From assembly GCF_001718415.1 (NCBI RefSeq), contig NZ_CP013378.1, positions 4,526,001 through 4,590,000 on the forward strand: DNA of 64,000 nucleotides. The letters are read 5' to 3'. This stretch comes from Burkholderia pseudomultivorans (GTDB taxonomy: Bacteria; Pseudomonadota; Gammaproteobacteria; Burkholderiales; Burkholderiaceae). Of the stretch, positions 47,816 to 58,346 are shown piece after piece. Position 1 is the stretch's first letter, and the number at the start of each line of letters is the position of its first letter. The notes under the pieces were generated by a model that ran no database searches, was not told the origin of the DNA, and saw only the letters and a list, made by a program, of their open reading frames with translations. The position numbers were made by a program, and so were the translations under genes.

Positions 47816-48583
47816 ATGAATACCCAAGACCACCCGCTCTCGCACCTGTTCGACAACAACGACGCCTGGGTCAAGCGCCAGCTCGCCGACGACCCGCAGT
47901 TCTTCGCACGCCTGGCCGACCAGCAGGCGCCCGAGTACCTGTGGATCGGCTGCTCGGATTCGCGCGTGCCGGCGAACCAGATCATCGGCCTGCCGCCGGG
48001 CGAAGTGTTCGTACACCGCAATATCGCGAACGTCGTCGTGCACACCGATCTGAACTGCCTGTCGGTGATCCAGTTCGCGGTCGACATCCTGCGCGTGAAG
48101 CACATCATGGTGGTCGGCCACTACGGCTGTTCGGGCGTCAACGCGGCGCTGCACAACCGCCGCGTCGGCCTCGCCGACAACTGGCTGCATCACGTGCAGG
48201 ACGTGCGCGAACGGCACGCGGCGCTACTCGACGAATGGCCGGTCGGCGAGGCGCGCTATCGCCGCCTGATCGAGCTGAACGCGATCGAGCAGGTCGTCAA
48301 CGTCTGCCGCACGACGATCGTCAACGACGCGTGGGCGCGCGGCCAGTCGCTGACCGTGCACGCGCTCGTGTACGGCGTGCACGACGGGCGGATGCGCAAC
48401 CTCGGCATGGCCGTGTCGAACTTCGACGCGCTCGACGAAACCTACCGGCGCTGCGTCGCGTCGCTGACCGCGCGCGGCCAGCACGCGCCCGACAACGACA
48501 TGGTCGCGGCCGACGCCGCGCGGCTCGACGAGGTCGCGCAAGCGGTCGTCGATACGCTGAAGCACGGTGGCGACACGAAATAA
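47816..48583 (+). CDS. can: Beta-class carbonic anhydrase
   Basis: 255-residue zinc enzyme interconverting CO2 and bicarbonate; bicarbonate feeds carboxylases such as acetyl-CoA carboxylase. Zinc ligands C46, H102 and C105, with the D48-x-R50 dyad in CSDSRVP and the HYGCSGV loop. The length is slightly above the usual 220 because of a C-terminal extension (about 215-255). Starts 48 bp after aceK on the same strand and may share its transcript. Confidence 0.95.
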   Translation: MNTQDHPLSHLFDNNDAWVKRQLADDPQFFARLADQQAPEYLWIGCSDSRVPANQIIGLPPGEVFVHRNIANVVVHTDLNCLSVIQFAVDILRVKHIMVVGHYGCSGVNAALHNRRVGLADNWLHHVQDVRERHAALLDEWPVGEARYRRLIELNAIEQVVNVCRTTIVNDAWARGQSLTVHALVYGVHDGRMRNLGMAVSNFDALDETYRRCVASLTARGQHAPDNDMVAADAARLDEVAQAVVDTLKHGGDTK

Positions 48584-48622
48584 GCATCGACCCGGCACAC
48601 CGCACGAAAAGGAGTGGCGCAC

Positions 48623-49300
48623 ATGAAAACCGTACTGATCGTCGGCGCATCGCGCGGCCTCGGCCGCGAATTCGTCCGGCAATACCGGCGCGACGGCTGG
48701 AACGTGATCGCCACCGCGCGCGACGACGCGTCGCTCGCCGCGCTGCGCGAACTCGGCGCGCACGCGCATGCGCTCGACATCGCGCAGCCCGAGCAGATCG
48801 CCGCGCTCGGCTGGAAGCTCGACGGCGAGCGGCTCGACGCAGCCGTCGTCGTGTCGGGCGTCTACGGGCCGCGCACCGAGGGCGTCGAAACGATCACCTC
48901 CGAGGATTTCGACGCGGTGATGCATACCAACGTGCGCGGGCCGATGCAGTTGCTGCCGATCCTGCTGCCGCTCGTCGAGGACGCGCGCGGCGTGCTGGCC
49001 GTCGTGTCGAGCCGGATGGGCAGCATCGCCGAGGCGACCGGCACGACCGGCTGGCTGTACCGCGCGAGCAAGGCCGCGCTGAACGACGTGCTGCGCATCG
49101 CGTCGCTGCAGACGCGCCACGCCGCGTGCATCTCGCTCCATCCAGGCTGGGTGCGCACCGACATGGGCGGCTCGCAGGCCGCGATCGACCCCGAAACCAG
49201 CGTGACCGGCATGCGGCGCGTGATCGCCAAAGCCGGCGCGGACGTCTCGCAGGCCAACGGCCGGTTCTTCCAGTACGACGGCATCGAGCTGAGCTGGTAA
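48623..49300 (+). CDS. Short-chain dehydrogenase/reductase (C-factor-like)
   Basis: 225 residues. The cofactor loop is GASRGLG (8-14) and the Y-x-x-x-K pair is in LYRASKAAL. The compact length and SLHPGWVRTDMGG segment match the 'C-factor/YdaD-like' SDR group. Substrate unknown. I chose the ATG at 48623, 8 bp after AAAAGGAG, rather than the in-frame GTG at 48614 that overlaps this ribosome site. Confidence 0.88.
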   Translation: MKTVLIVGASRGLGREFVRQYRRDGWNVIATARDDASLAALRELGAHAHALDIAQPEQIAALGWKLDGERLDAAVVVSGVYGPRTEGVETITSEDFDAVMHTNVRGPMQLLPILLPLVEDARGVLAVVSSRMGSIAEATGTTGWLYRASKAALNDVLRIASLQTRHAACISLHPGWVRTDMGGSQAAIDPETSVTGMRRVIAKAGADVSQANGRFFQYDGIELSW

Positions 49301-49346
49301 GCATTCGTCATGATTAACAACCGGCCGTCGTTAATTCCCGTTCCGC

Positions 49347-49784
49347 ATGATTTCGACCCGACCTGACGCGTGCCCGTGCGGCGGCGCGTCCCCTGCTTCC
49401 GCCGGCAAAGGGCCGGCGCCGCGCTATGCGGCCTGCTGCGGCCGCTTCATCGACGGCGGTGCGGCCGCGCCGACCGCACTCGAGTTGATGCGCTCGCGGT
49501 ACAGCGCATACGTGCTCGGCGCGACCGACTACCTGCGCGCGACCTGGGATCCGCGCACCTGCCCGGCCGATCTCGATGCCGCCCCCGCGGCCCCCGACGC
49601 GCCGCGCTGGCTCGGCCTCGCGGTCAAGCGCCATGCGCCGCTCGACGAACGGCACGCGGAGGTCGAGTTCGTGGCCCGCTACAAGGTCGGCGGGCGCGCG
49701 TACCGGCTCCACGAGACGAGCCGTTTCGAGCGCGACGAGCGCGGTTTCTGGCGCTATGTCGACGGTGATGTAAGCGAGCGCTGA
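49347..49784 (+). CDS. YchJ-family protein with SEC-C-type zinc motif
   Basis: 145-residue protein of the YchJ (UPF0225) family. N-terminal cysteines in CPCGG and YAACCGRFIDGG (about 9-35) resemble the SEC-C zinc-binding motif. The remainder (LELMRSRYSAYVLGATDYLRATWDP, VEFVARYKVGGRAYRLHETSRFER) is the NTF2-like YchJ domain. Function unknown. No strong ribosome site is visible. Confidence 0.87.
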   Translation: MISTRPDACPCGGASPASAGKGPAPRYAACCGRFIDGGAAAPTALELMRSRYSAYVLGATDYLRATWDPRTCPADLDAAPAAPDAPRWLGLAVKRHAPLDERHAEVEFVARYKVGGRAYRLHETSRFERDERGFWRYVDGDVSER

Positions 49785-49891
49785 CAAATACTTGCTGTGT
49801 CAGACGCCGGGTTATTCCTGCATTGCACAACCCGAATTTGTCGGGCTACGATGAGCCTCGGTTTGGTCATGTTGCATGGCAGGGCTTACGA

Positions 49892-51163
49892 ATGGCGTTC
49901 AGCAAGGTATTGGTGGGATGGATGGCGGCCTGTGCGCTGTCGGCCGCTCAGGCCGATACGCTGCCGGGCGCCAATGCTGGCGTCAGCCCCGCGAACGGGT
50001 CGCTCGCCCGCGCCGAGCGCTTCGACTACGGCGACTCGGGCCTGCCGCAGGTCGCGGCCAACCTGAACGAACAGATCATTCGGATTCCGGCCGACGCGTC
50101 GGGCGCCGTGACGCTCGAGGCGACGCTCTTCAAGCCGGACGGCCCCGGCCCGTTCCCGCTCGTCGTGTTCAACCACGGCAAGAACACCGGCGATCTCCAT
50201 CAGCAGCCGCGCAGCCGGCCGCTCGCGTTCGCGCGCGAGTTCGTGCGCCGCGGCTATGCGGTCATCGCGCCGAACCGCCAGGGCTTCGCGGGCTCGGGCG
50301 GCACCTATCAGCAGGAAGGCTGCAACGTCGGCAAGAACGGCCTCGCGCAGGCCGCCGACGTCGATGCGACGGTCCGCTACATGTCGCACCAGCCGTACGT
50401 CGATGCGTCGCGCATCGTCGTCGCCGGCACGTCGCACGGCGGCCTCGTGTCGGTCGCCTACGGCACCGAAGCCGCGCCGGGCGTGCGCGGCATCATCAAT
50501 TTCTCCGGCGGGCTGCGCCAGGATCTGTGCGACGGCTGGCAGAAGAACCTGGTCGACGCGTTCGACCAGTACGGCGCGCATACGGCCGTGCGCTCGCTGT
50601 GGCTGTACGGCGACAACGATTCGGTGTGGACGCCCGCGCTCGTCGCGCAGATGCACGACGCGTACGTGTCGCACGGCACGCAGGCGCAGTTCGTCGATTT
50701 CGGCCGCTACAAGGACGACGCGCACCGCCTGATCGTCGATCGCGACGGCGTGCCGGTGTGGTGGCCCGCCGTGCATGCGTTCCTCGCGGAGCTGAACCTG
50801 CCGACCGCCGTGCGTTATGCGGTCGCGAACCCGCACGAGCCGAAGGCGACCGGCTACGCTTCGATCGACGCGGTCGACGCGGTGCCGTTCCTCGACGAAG
50901 CCGGCCGCGACGGCTATCGCCGCTTCCTGAGCCAGCATCCGAGCCGCGCGTTCGCGGTGTCGTCGGAAGGCGCGTGGTCGTGGGCCGAAGGCGGCGACGA
51001 CCCGATGGCGCTCGCGCTCGACAACTGCTCGAAGCAGGGCACCGGCGCGTGCCGGCTGTATGCGGTCAACGACCGCGTCGTGTGGAACGCGAATACGCAA
51101 ACCGCCGACAACGGCGACAGCGATACGCACAGCGCCGATACGCGCGCGCTGGCGTCGCGCTGA
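49892..51163 (+). CDS. Secreted alpha/beta hydrolase (dienelactone hydrolase-like)
   Basis: 423 residues with signal peptide 1-21 (ending AAQA), so probably periplasmic or secreted. The core (about 75-310) has FNHGKNTGD, the nucleophile in GTSHGG, an acid in LYGDNDSVW and the catalytic histidine in KDDAHRLI. The C-terminal 100 residues (from VDAVPFLDEAGRDGYRRFL) form an extra domain seen in a group of Burkholderia hydrolases. The substrate is unknown. An in-frame start 69 bp upstream would remove the signal peptide from the N-terminus and was rejected. Confidence 0.83.
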   Translation: MAFSKVLVGWMAACALSAAQADTLPGANAGVSPANGSLARAERFDYGDSGLPQVAANLNEQIIRIPADASGAVTLEATLFKPDGPGPFPLVVFNHGKNTGDLHQQPRSRPLAFAREFVRRGYAVIAPNRQGFAGSGGTYQQEGCNVGKNGLAQAADVDATVRYMSHQPYVDASRIVVAGTSHGGLVSVAYGTEAAPGVRGIINFSGGLRQDLCDGWQKNLVDAFDQYGAHTAVRSLWLYGDNDSVWTPALVAQMHDAYVSHGTQAQFVDFGRYKDDAHRLIVDRDGVPVWWPAVHAFLAELNLPTAVRYAVANPHEPKATGYASIDAVDAVPFLDEAGRDGYRRFLSQHPSRAFAVSSEGAWSWAEGGDDPMALALDNCSKQGTGACRLYAVNDRVVWNANTQTADNGDSDTHSADTRALASR

Positions 51164-51714
51164 CGCGCCCCTTTCCTTTTCCGCTTCTTCTCCCTCCTCT
51201 GCACAGGCGCGCCGGCGCAGGCGCCCGTGCCGACGGGCAGCGACGGCATCACGCTCGTTTCGACCGGCGATCCACGGCCTGAATGCGCGACGCGCCGTCG
51301 CCCTGCCGGCCGGTTTCCATCCGTTCGCGCCGGAAGCACGCGCCCGATCTCCACGGCCGGTCGATCCGTCCCCTGTGCCAGCACGCGCGCGGCGCCACTC
51401 ATCCTTCCCCGAATTCCACGCGCCGTCGCCCGCCCCCGCCGACGATTTTTTCCATGGGGGGGTGTCACTCGAACGTCGTCATCTGCGGCGATTTCATGAC
51501 ATCTGGCGCGTACCGTCCCGAGCGCCCCCGATCTGCGCCGAACTCCCGTCCAGCAAGGCTTTGCGGCGTTTGTAACCGCTAGTGCAACGTGCCGCGGAAC
51601 ACGCTAATCTCTGCGCGTTTCAGTGTCCCGCCGGTCGTTCGCCGGCAGGCCGCAGTCCAGCGCGGCGCACCGCATTCCGATGCCGCGCGCCGCCGTTTTA
51701 CCCCCGGAGTCGCC
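51164..51714 (+). other. 551-bp region upstream of the biotin operon
   Basis: No credible gene. A weak hairpin CGTCG/CGACG followed by ATTTTTT (51424-51451) could terminate the hydrolase transcript. The bioA promoter should lie in the right half. No BioR box (TTATMTATAA type) and no symmetric E. coli-type BirA operator are visible; a single TTGTAACC-like half lies near 51570. A run of seven G occurs near 51455. Confidence 0.4.
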
Positions 51715-53057
51715 TTGAGTACGCCAGCCACCGACGACTGGGTCGCGCGCAGCCTGCGCGCGGTCTGGCATCCCTGCACCCAGATGAAGCACCACGAGCG
51801 CCTGCCGCTCGTTCCCGTCGCGCGCGGCGCGGGCGTATGGCTGTACGACCGCGACGGCCGCCGCTACTTCGACGCGATCAGCTCGTGGTGGGTCAACCTG
51901 TTCGGCCATGCGAACCCGGACATCAACGCGGCGCTGAAGGACCAGCTCGACACGCTCGAGCACGCGATGCTCGCGGGCTGCACGCACGAGCCGGCGATCG
52001 AGCTCGCCGAGCGGCTGCATGCGCTGACCGCGAACACGCTCGGCCACGCGTTCTTCGCGTCGGACGGCGCGTCGGCGGTCGAGATCGCGCTGAAGATGAG
52101 CTTCCACGCGTGGCGCAACCGCGGCCGCGCGGACAAGCGCGAGTTCGTGTGCGTCGCGAACAGCTATCACGGCGAGACGATCGGCGCGCTCGGCGTGACC
52201 GACGTCGCGCTGTTCAAGGACGCGTACGACCCGCTGATCCGTCACGCACACGTGGTCGCCTCGCCGGATGCGCGCGGCGCGCTGCCGGGCGAGACGGCCG
52301 CCGACGTCGCGGGCCGCGCGCTCGCGGACGTGCGGCGCCTGTTGGTCGAACGCGGCGAGCGGATCGCCGCGCTGATCGTCGAGCCGCTGGTGCAGTGCGC
52401 GGCCGGCATGGCGATGCACGATCCGTCGTACGTGCGCGGGCTGCGCGCGCTGTGCGATGAATTCGGCGTGCACCTGATCGCCGACGAGATCGCGGTCGGC
52501 TGCGGCCGCAGCGGCACGTTCTTCGCGTGCGAGCAGGCCGGCGTGTGGCCCGACTTCCTGTGCCTGTCGAAAGGCATCAGCGGCGGCTACCTGCCGCTGT
52601 CGCTCGTGCTCACGCGCGACGACGTGTTCGCGGCGTTCTACGACGACGACACGACGCGCGGCTTCCTGCATTCGCATTCGTACACCGGCAACCCGCTCGC
52701 GTGCCGCGCGGCGGTCGCGACGCTCGACCTGTTCGCGCGCGACGACGTGCTCGCGAGCAACGCGCGCAAGTCGGCCGCGATGCGCGCGGCGCTCGCGCCG
52801 CTCGCCGCGCATCCGGACGTGCGCCACCTGCGCGAGCGCGGCACGCTGTTCGCGTTCGACGTCGCGCTCGACGGCGACGCGGCGCGCGGCTTCTCGCGAC
52901 GCTTCTTCGAGCGCGCGCTCGAACGCGAGCTGCTGCTGCGCCCGATCGGCACGACCGTGTACCTGATGCCGCCGTACGTGATGACCGACGACGACATCGC
53001 ATGGCTCGCGCAGCGCACGCGCGACACGCTCGACGCCACGCTCGCGGAGGTCGCACG

Positions 53058-53061
<4 letters not shown>
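51715..53061 (+). CDS. bioA: Adenosylmethionine--8-amino-7-oxononanoate aminotransferase
   Basis: 448-residue PLP enzyme converting KAPA to DAPA with SAM as amino donor, the third last step of biotin synthesis. The PLP lysine is K286 in [12 protein letters not shown] and the cofactor aspartate D257 in [11 protein letters not shown]. The start is a TTG at 51715 with GGAG 5-9 bp upstream; it yields [21 protein letters not shown], where family similarity begins. An ATG 126 bp upstream would add an Arg-rich tail not expected in BioA. First gene of bioA-bioF-bioD-bioB. Confidence 0.93.
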
Positions 53062-54235
<1,174 letters not shown>

Positions 54236-54239
<4 letters not shown>

Positions 54240-54955
54240 CCGCACCGCTTTCACTGTTCGTCACCGGCACCGACACCGAGATCGGCAAGACCTTCGTATC
54301 GGCCGCGATGCTGCACGGCTTCGCACGGCGCGGGCTGCGCGCGGCCGCACTGAAACCGGTCGCGGCCGGCGCGTACGAGCGCGACGGCGTGTGGCGCAAC
54401 GAGGACGCCGACCAGCTCGACGCGGCCGCAAACGTCGTGCTGCCGCCGTCGCTGCGCACGCCGTTCCTGCTGAAGGCGCCGGCCGCACCGCATATCGTCG
54501 CCGCGCACGAAGGCGTGATGCTCGACATCGACACGATCGTCGCGTGCCACCGCGAAGCGCTGACGCGTGCGGACATCGTCGTCGTCGAAGGCGTCGGCGG
54601 CTTCCGCGTGCCGCTGAACGACACGCAGGACACCGCCGATCTCGCGGTCGCGCTCGGCCTGCCCGTCGTGCTCGTCGTCGGCGTGCGGCTCGGCTGCATC
54701 AGCCACGCGCTGCTGACGGCCGACGCGATTCGCCAGCGCGGCCTCACGCTCGCCGGCTGGGTCGCGAACCACGTCGATCCGGCCATGTCGTATGCGGACG
54801 AGAACGTCGCGACGATCCGCGACTGGCTCGCGCGTGAACACGGCGCGCCGCTCGTCGGCCGCATCGCGCACCTGAGCCCGGCCGCCCCCGAATCCGCCGC
54901 GTCGATGCTCGACATCGACGCGCTCGTCGATACGCTGCGCGCCGCGCGGCGTTGA
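54236..54955 (+). CDS. bioD: Dethiobiotin synthetase
   Basis: 239-residue ATP-dependent carboxylase closing the ureido ring of dethiobiotin. The P-loop GTDTEIGKT (11-19) and the substrate motif [11 protein letters not shown] are clear; LKPVAAGAY gives the conserved lysine. Length is normal. Coupled to bioF through a 4-bp overlap; bioB follows after 46 bp. Confidence 0.95.
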
Positions 54956-55001
54956 CCCCACCGATCCCCCGAATCCATCCAGTCCACGACAGGAAAACGA
55001 T

Positions 55002-56021
55002 ATGACCCAAGCCCAGACCGTCGCCGCGCAAACCGATGCGATTCCCGTGGCCGCTCCGGCGTCGCAGCGCTGGCGCGTCGCCGACGTCGTCGCGCTGTTC
55101 GAACTGCCGTTCAACGACCTGATCTTCCGCGCGCAGCAGGTGCATCGCGAGCACTTCGACGCGAACGCGGTACAGCTGTCGACGCTGCTGTCGATCAAGA
55201 CCGGCGGCTGCGAGGAAGACTGCGGCTACTGCTCGCAGTCGTCGCACCACGACACGGGCCTGAAGGCCGAGAAGCTGATGGACGTCGACGCGGTGCTCGA
55301 CGCCGCGCGCGCCGCGAAGGCGAACGGCGCGAGCCGTTTCTGCATGGGCGCCGCCTGGCGCAACCCGAAGGAGCGCCACATGCCGGCGCTGACCGAGATG
55401 GTGCGCGGCGTGAAGGAACTCGGCCTCGAGACCTGCATGACGCTCGGCATGCTGGAAGAAGAGCAGGCGCAGCAGCTCGCGAGCGCGGGCCTCGACTACT
55501 ACAACCACAACCTCGACACGTCGCCCGAGTTCTACGGGCAGGTGATCTCGACGCGCACGTACCAGGACCGCCTCGACACGCTCGACCGCGTGCGCGACGC
55601 GGGCATCAACGTATGCTGCGGCGGCATCATCGGGATGGGCGAGTCGCGCCGCGAGCGCGCGGGCCTGATCTCGCAGCTCGCGAACCTGAACCCGTACCCG
55701 GATTCGGTGCCGATCAACAATCTCGTCGCGATCGAAGGCACGCCGCTCGCCGGTACCGCGCCGCTCGACCCGTTCGAGTTCGTGCGCACGATCGCGGTCG
55801 CGCGGATCACGATGCCGAAGGCCGTCGTGCGCCTGTCGGCCGGCCGCGAGCAGCTCGACGACGGGCTGCAGGCGCTGTGCTTCCTCGCCGGCGCGAACTC
55901 GATGTTCTACGGCGACCAGCTGCTGACGACGAGCAACCCGCAGTCGCAGAAGGACCGAGCACTGTTCGAGCGCCTCGGCATCCGCGCGAGCGACGCGGAC
56001 GCGATGTCGGCCGACGCGTAA
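55002..56021 (+). CDS. bioB: Biotin synthase
   Basis: 339-residue radical-SAM enzyme inserting sulfur into dethiobiotin. The [4Fe-4S] cysteines are C70-x3-C74-x2-C77 in CEEDCGYC. Further cysteines for the sacrificial [2Fe-2S] cluster lie in [12 protein letters not shown] and later positions, and [13 protein letters not shown] is typical. The first 20 residues are Ala/Gln-rich and variable. A GGAAAAC-like ribosome site precedes the ATG. Last gene of the biotin operon, closed by a strong terminator. Confidence 0.97.
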   Translation: MTQAQTVAAQTDAIPVAAPASQRWRVADVVALFELPFNDLIFRAQQVHREHFDANAVQLSTLLSIKTGGCEEDCGYCSQSSHHDTGLKAEKLMDVDAVLDAARAAKANGASRFCMGAAWRNPKERHMPALTEMVRGVKELGLETCMTLGMLEEEQAQQLASAGLDYYNHNLDTSPEFYGQVISTRTYQDRLDTLDRVRDAGINVCCGGIIGMGESRRERAGLISQLANLNPYPDSVPINNLVAIEGTPLAGTAPLDPFEFVRTIAVARITMPKAVVRLSAGREQLDDGLQALCFLAGANSMFYGDQLLTTSNPQSQKDRALFERLGIRASDADAMSADA

Positions 56022-56055
56022 GCGCGCCGCGCACCGCGGGTTCGCCCGCCCGATG

Positions 56056-56083
56056 AAAAAGCCGGGATCCGTCCCGGCTTTTT
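56056..56083. terminator. Bidirectional terminator between bioB and the LysR gene
   Basis: AAAAAGCCGGGA-TCCG-TCCCGGCTTTTT is a perfect 12-bp stem with T-runs on both strands. It serves bioB on the plus strand and the LysR gene, ending at 56124, on the minus strand. Confidence 0.92.
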
Positions 56084-56123
56084 CGTTGCCGCCCGCTTCG
56101 CGCGCGCCGGCACGGCGCCGCGC

Positions 56124-57041
56124 TCAGGCGGCGCCGCCGACCGCCCTCGGCTCCATGAAGGTGTGCCGGAAATAGTCGCGCACCGCATGCATCGCGGGGC
56201 TCAGCTCGATGTTCTTGCGCCAAGCGAGGCCGACGCTCATCGGCGGCACCGGATCGCGCAGCACGATCGTCTCGATGCGCCGCCCTTCGAGCGACCATGG
56301 CCGATACACCATGTCGGACAGCACCGCGACGCCGGTGCCGTTCGCGACCATGCTGCGCACGGCCTCGACCGACGAGGTGCGCAGGATCACGTTCGGCCGG
56401 TACGGCGTCTCGTTCCAGTAGCGCATCGCCGTCTGCCCGGCCTCGTCGACCGTCAGCATCACGAACGGTTCGCGCGCGACCTCGGCGAACGTCACGCTCT
56501 CGCGCCTGAGCAGCGGATGATGCGCGCCGACCCACAGCCGTCGCACCGAATGGATCACCGGCTCCAGCACGAGCTCGGGGTTCGACACGTTCGAGGTCAG
56601 CAGCACGGCCATGTCGTAGCGGCCCGCAATCAGCCCTTCCTCGATCGATTCGCGGTTCAGCTCGTGCAGATGGATCGTCAGCCGCGGATAGAGCGTGTTC
56701 AGGCGCAGCACGTGATGCGGCAGGAAGTAGCCGAGCACCGTGTAGCTCGCGGCGATCGCGAGCGTGCCCGTCAGCGTGCTTTCGAGGTTCGGGATCCGCA
56801 TCGCCTCGTCGACCGACGACAGGATCGCGTACGCGTGATTCAGGAAGCGCCGCCCGGTATCGGTCAGCGTGACGCCTGCCGACGTGCGCAGGAACAGCTG
56901 CGTGCCGAGGCTGTCCTCCAGTTCCTTGATCGCGCTCGTCACCGCGGACTGCGAGATCGTCAGCTGGATCGCGGCCTGCGAGATCTGGCCGAGTTCGGCG
57001 GTCGCGACGAAGTACTTGAGCTGTCTGAGGGTCAGGGCCAT
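56124..57041 (-). CDS. LysR-family transcriptional regulator, probable controller of the pxp operon
   Basis: 305 residues. N-terminal helix-turn-helix (LRQLKYFVATAELGQISQAAIQLTISQSAVTSAIKELEDSLG, about 5-47), followed by the effector-binding domain (from about 92, TGTLAIAASYTVLGYFLP). It resembles the CynR/CatM-like group by length and linker. Divergent from pxpA with 258 bp between, in which LysR-type palindromes lie, so it most likely activates the 5-oxoprolinase-like operon. The inducer is unknown. Confidence 0.9.
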   Translation of the reverse strand: MALTLRQLKYFVATAELGQISQAAIQLTISQSAVTSAIKELEDSLGTQLFLRTSAGVTLTDTGRRFLNHAYAILSSVDEAMRIPNLESTLTGTLAIAASYTVLGYFLPHHVLRLNTLYPRLTIHLHELNRESIEEGLIAGRYDMAVLLTSNVSNPELVLEPVIHSVRRLWVGAHHPLLRRESVTFAEVAREPFVMLTVDEAGQTAMRYWNETPYRPNVILRTSSVEAVRSMVANGTGVAVLSDMVYRPWSLEGRRIETIVLRDPVPPMSVGLAWRKNIELSPAMHAVRDYFRHTFMEPRAVGGAA

Positions 57042-57165
57042 GGTCGACGGAAAACTGATGGAGGCGCGATAAACATCATATCAACCGTGTCGCGACGCAG
57101 AAGCGGGCCTCGTGAAAACCCTGCCATCCCTGCTGCGACGGCCCTGGCAGCGCGTTTTCGGCGAT

Positions 57166-57180
57166 ATCGAAAAAATCGAT
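57166..57180. promoter_or_regulatory. LysR-type operator (T-N11-A palindrome)
   Basis: ATCGA-AAAAA-TCGAT contains a T-N11-A core with perfect 5-bp arms. It lies just upstream of a TATAAA -10-like sequence (57190-57195), where an activator would contact RNA polymerase for pxpA. Confidence 0.55.
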
Positions 57181-57193
57181 ACGCCGGCATATA

Positions 57194-57209
57194 AAAATAG
57201 AACTATTTT
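57194..57209. promoter_or_regulatory. AT-rich palindrome near the pxpA promoter
   Basis: AAAATAG-AA-CTATTTT, a perfect 7-bp inverted repeat overlapping the putative pxpA -10 region. It could be a second regulator half-site pair or part of the promoter itself. Confidence 0.5.
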
Positions 57210-57299
57210 GACTCGCGCCGCGCGGCTAACCTCGGTTCAACACGGTTTCGACAGGCGTACCGACGCCGGCGAACCGGAGAACCTGGAGGAACACACCGT

Positions 57300-58082
57300 A
57301 TGAGGAAGCACAGCGTCGACCTGAATTCCGACATGGGCGAAGGCTTCGGCCCGTGGACGATCGGCGACGGCGTCGACGAGCAGATCATGCCGCTGATCAG
57401 CTCGGCGAACATCGCCACCGGCTTTCATGCCGGCGACCCGAACATCATGGCGCGCACGGTGCAGCTCGCGCGCGACGCCGGCGTCGGCATCGGCGCGCAC
57501 CCGGGCTTTCGCGACCTGGTCGGCTTCGGTCGCCGCACGATCGCCGAATCGCCGCAGGCACTCGTCAACGACATCGTGTATCAGCTCGGCGCGCTGCGCG
57601 AGTTCGCGCGACTGAACGGCGTGAGCCTGCAGCACGTGAAGCCGCACGGCGCGCTGTACATGCACGCGGCCGCCAGCGAGACGTTCTCGCGACTGCTGAT
57701 CGAGACGCTGCAGCGCGTCGATCCGGGCCTGTTGCTGTACTGCATGGAAGCGTCGGCCACGTACCGCGTCGCCGCCGAATACGGCCAGCCGGTAGTGCGC
57801 GAGTTCTATGCGGACCGCGACTACGACCGCAGCGGCTCGATCGTGTTTACGCGCCGCGTCGGCCGGCTCGATGCGCGCCAGGTCGCCGACAAGGTGCTGC
57901 GCGCCTGCGTCGACGGCAAGGTGCGCACGGTCGACGGCAACGACATCGACATCGATTTCGATTCGGTCTGCATCCACAGCGACACGCCGGGCGCGCTCGC
58001 GCTCGTGCGCGAAACGCGCGACGCGCTGAGCCGCGAGGGCATCCGCACCGCCGGCCCGCAGCCGCTTGCCGCGCAACACTGA
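57300..58082 (+). CDS. pxpA: 5-oxoprolinase subunit A (LamB/YcsF family)
   Basis: 260-residue protein of the YcsF family; with PxpB and PxpC it hydrolyses 5-oxoproline to glutamate using ATP in other bacteria. The start [13 protein letters not shown] (7-19), [27 protein letters not shown] and HVKPHGALY are all conserved. GGAGG precedes the ATG. First gene of a six-gene operon that also encodes a biotin carrier and biotin carboxylase, so the actual reaction may be a biotin-dependent variant. Confidence 0.9.
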   Translation: MRKHSVDLNSDMGEGFGPWTIGDGVDEQIMPLISSANIATGFHAGDPNIMARTVQLARDAGVGIGAHPGFRDLVGFGRRTIAESPQALVNDIVYQLGALREFARLNGVSLQHVKPHGALYMHAAASETFSRLLIETLQRVDPGLLLYCMEASATYRVAAEYGQPVVREFYADRDYDRSGSIVFTRRVGRLDARQVADKVLRACVDGKVRTVDGNDIDIDFDSVCIHSDTPGALALVRETRDALSREGIRTAGPQPLAAQH

Positions 58083-58099
58083 TTCAAGGAGACACAGAG

Positions 58100-58342
58100 A
58101 TGGCATTGCACGACATCGTCAGCCCGCTGCCGGGCACCTTCTACCGGCGCCCGTCGCCCGATGCGGACTACTACGTCGCGCTCGATGCGACGGTGGCCGC
58201 CGGCGCGGTCGTCGGCCTCGTCGAAGTGATGAAGCAGTTCACCGAGATCGAGTCCGAGGCGCCGGGGCGCGTCGTCGAGCTGCTCGTCGAAGACGGCGAG
58301 CCCGTCGACGCGGGGCAGGTGCTGATGCGGATCGAGGGGTGA
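58100..58342 (+). CDS. Minimal biotin carboxyl carrier protein (AccB-like)
   Basis: 80-residue stand-alone biotinyl domain. The modified lysine is K45 in EVMKQF, a variant of the usual EAMKM. The start SPLPGTFYRRPSP and the end GQVLMRIEG are typical of biotinyl domains. It lacks the long N-terminal region of the housekeeping AccB, so it is a dedicated carrier for this operon. It needs BirA (20835-21758) for biotinylation. Starts 18 bp after pxpA with an AAGGAG site. Confidence 0.9.
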   Translation: MALHDIVSPLPGTFYRRPSPDADYYVALDATVAAGAVVGLVEVMKQFTEIESEAPGRVVELLVEDGEPVDAGQVLMRIEG

Positions 58343-58346
58343 CGCG

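Noticed and set aside
51164..51500. A signal-peptide-like reading (FLFRFFSLLCTGAPAQA) just after the secreted hydrolase, perhaps a decayed gene
   Set aside because: It continues the hydrolase frame past its stop, has no start codon or ribosome site, and dissolves into low-complexity Arg/Pro sequence.
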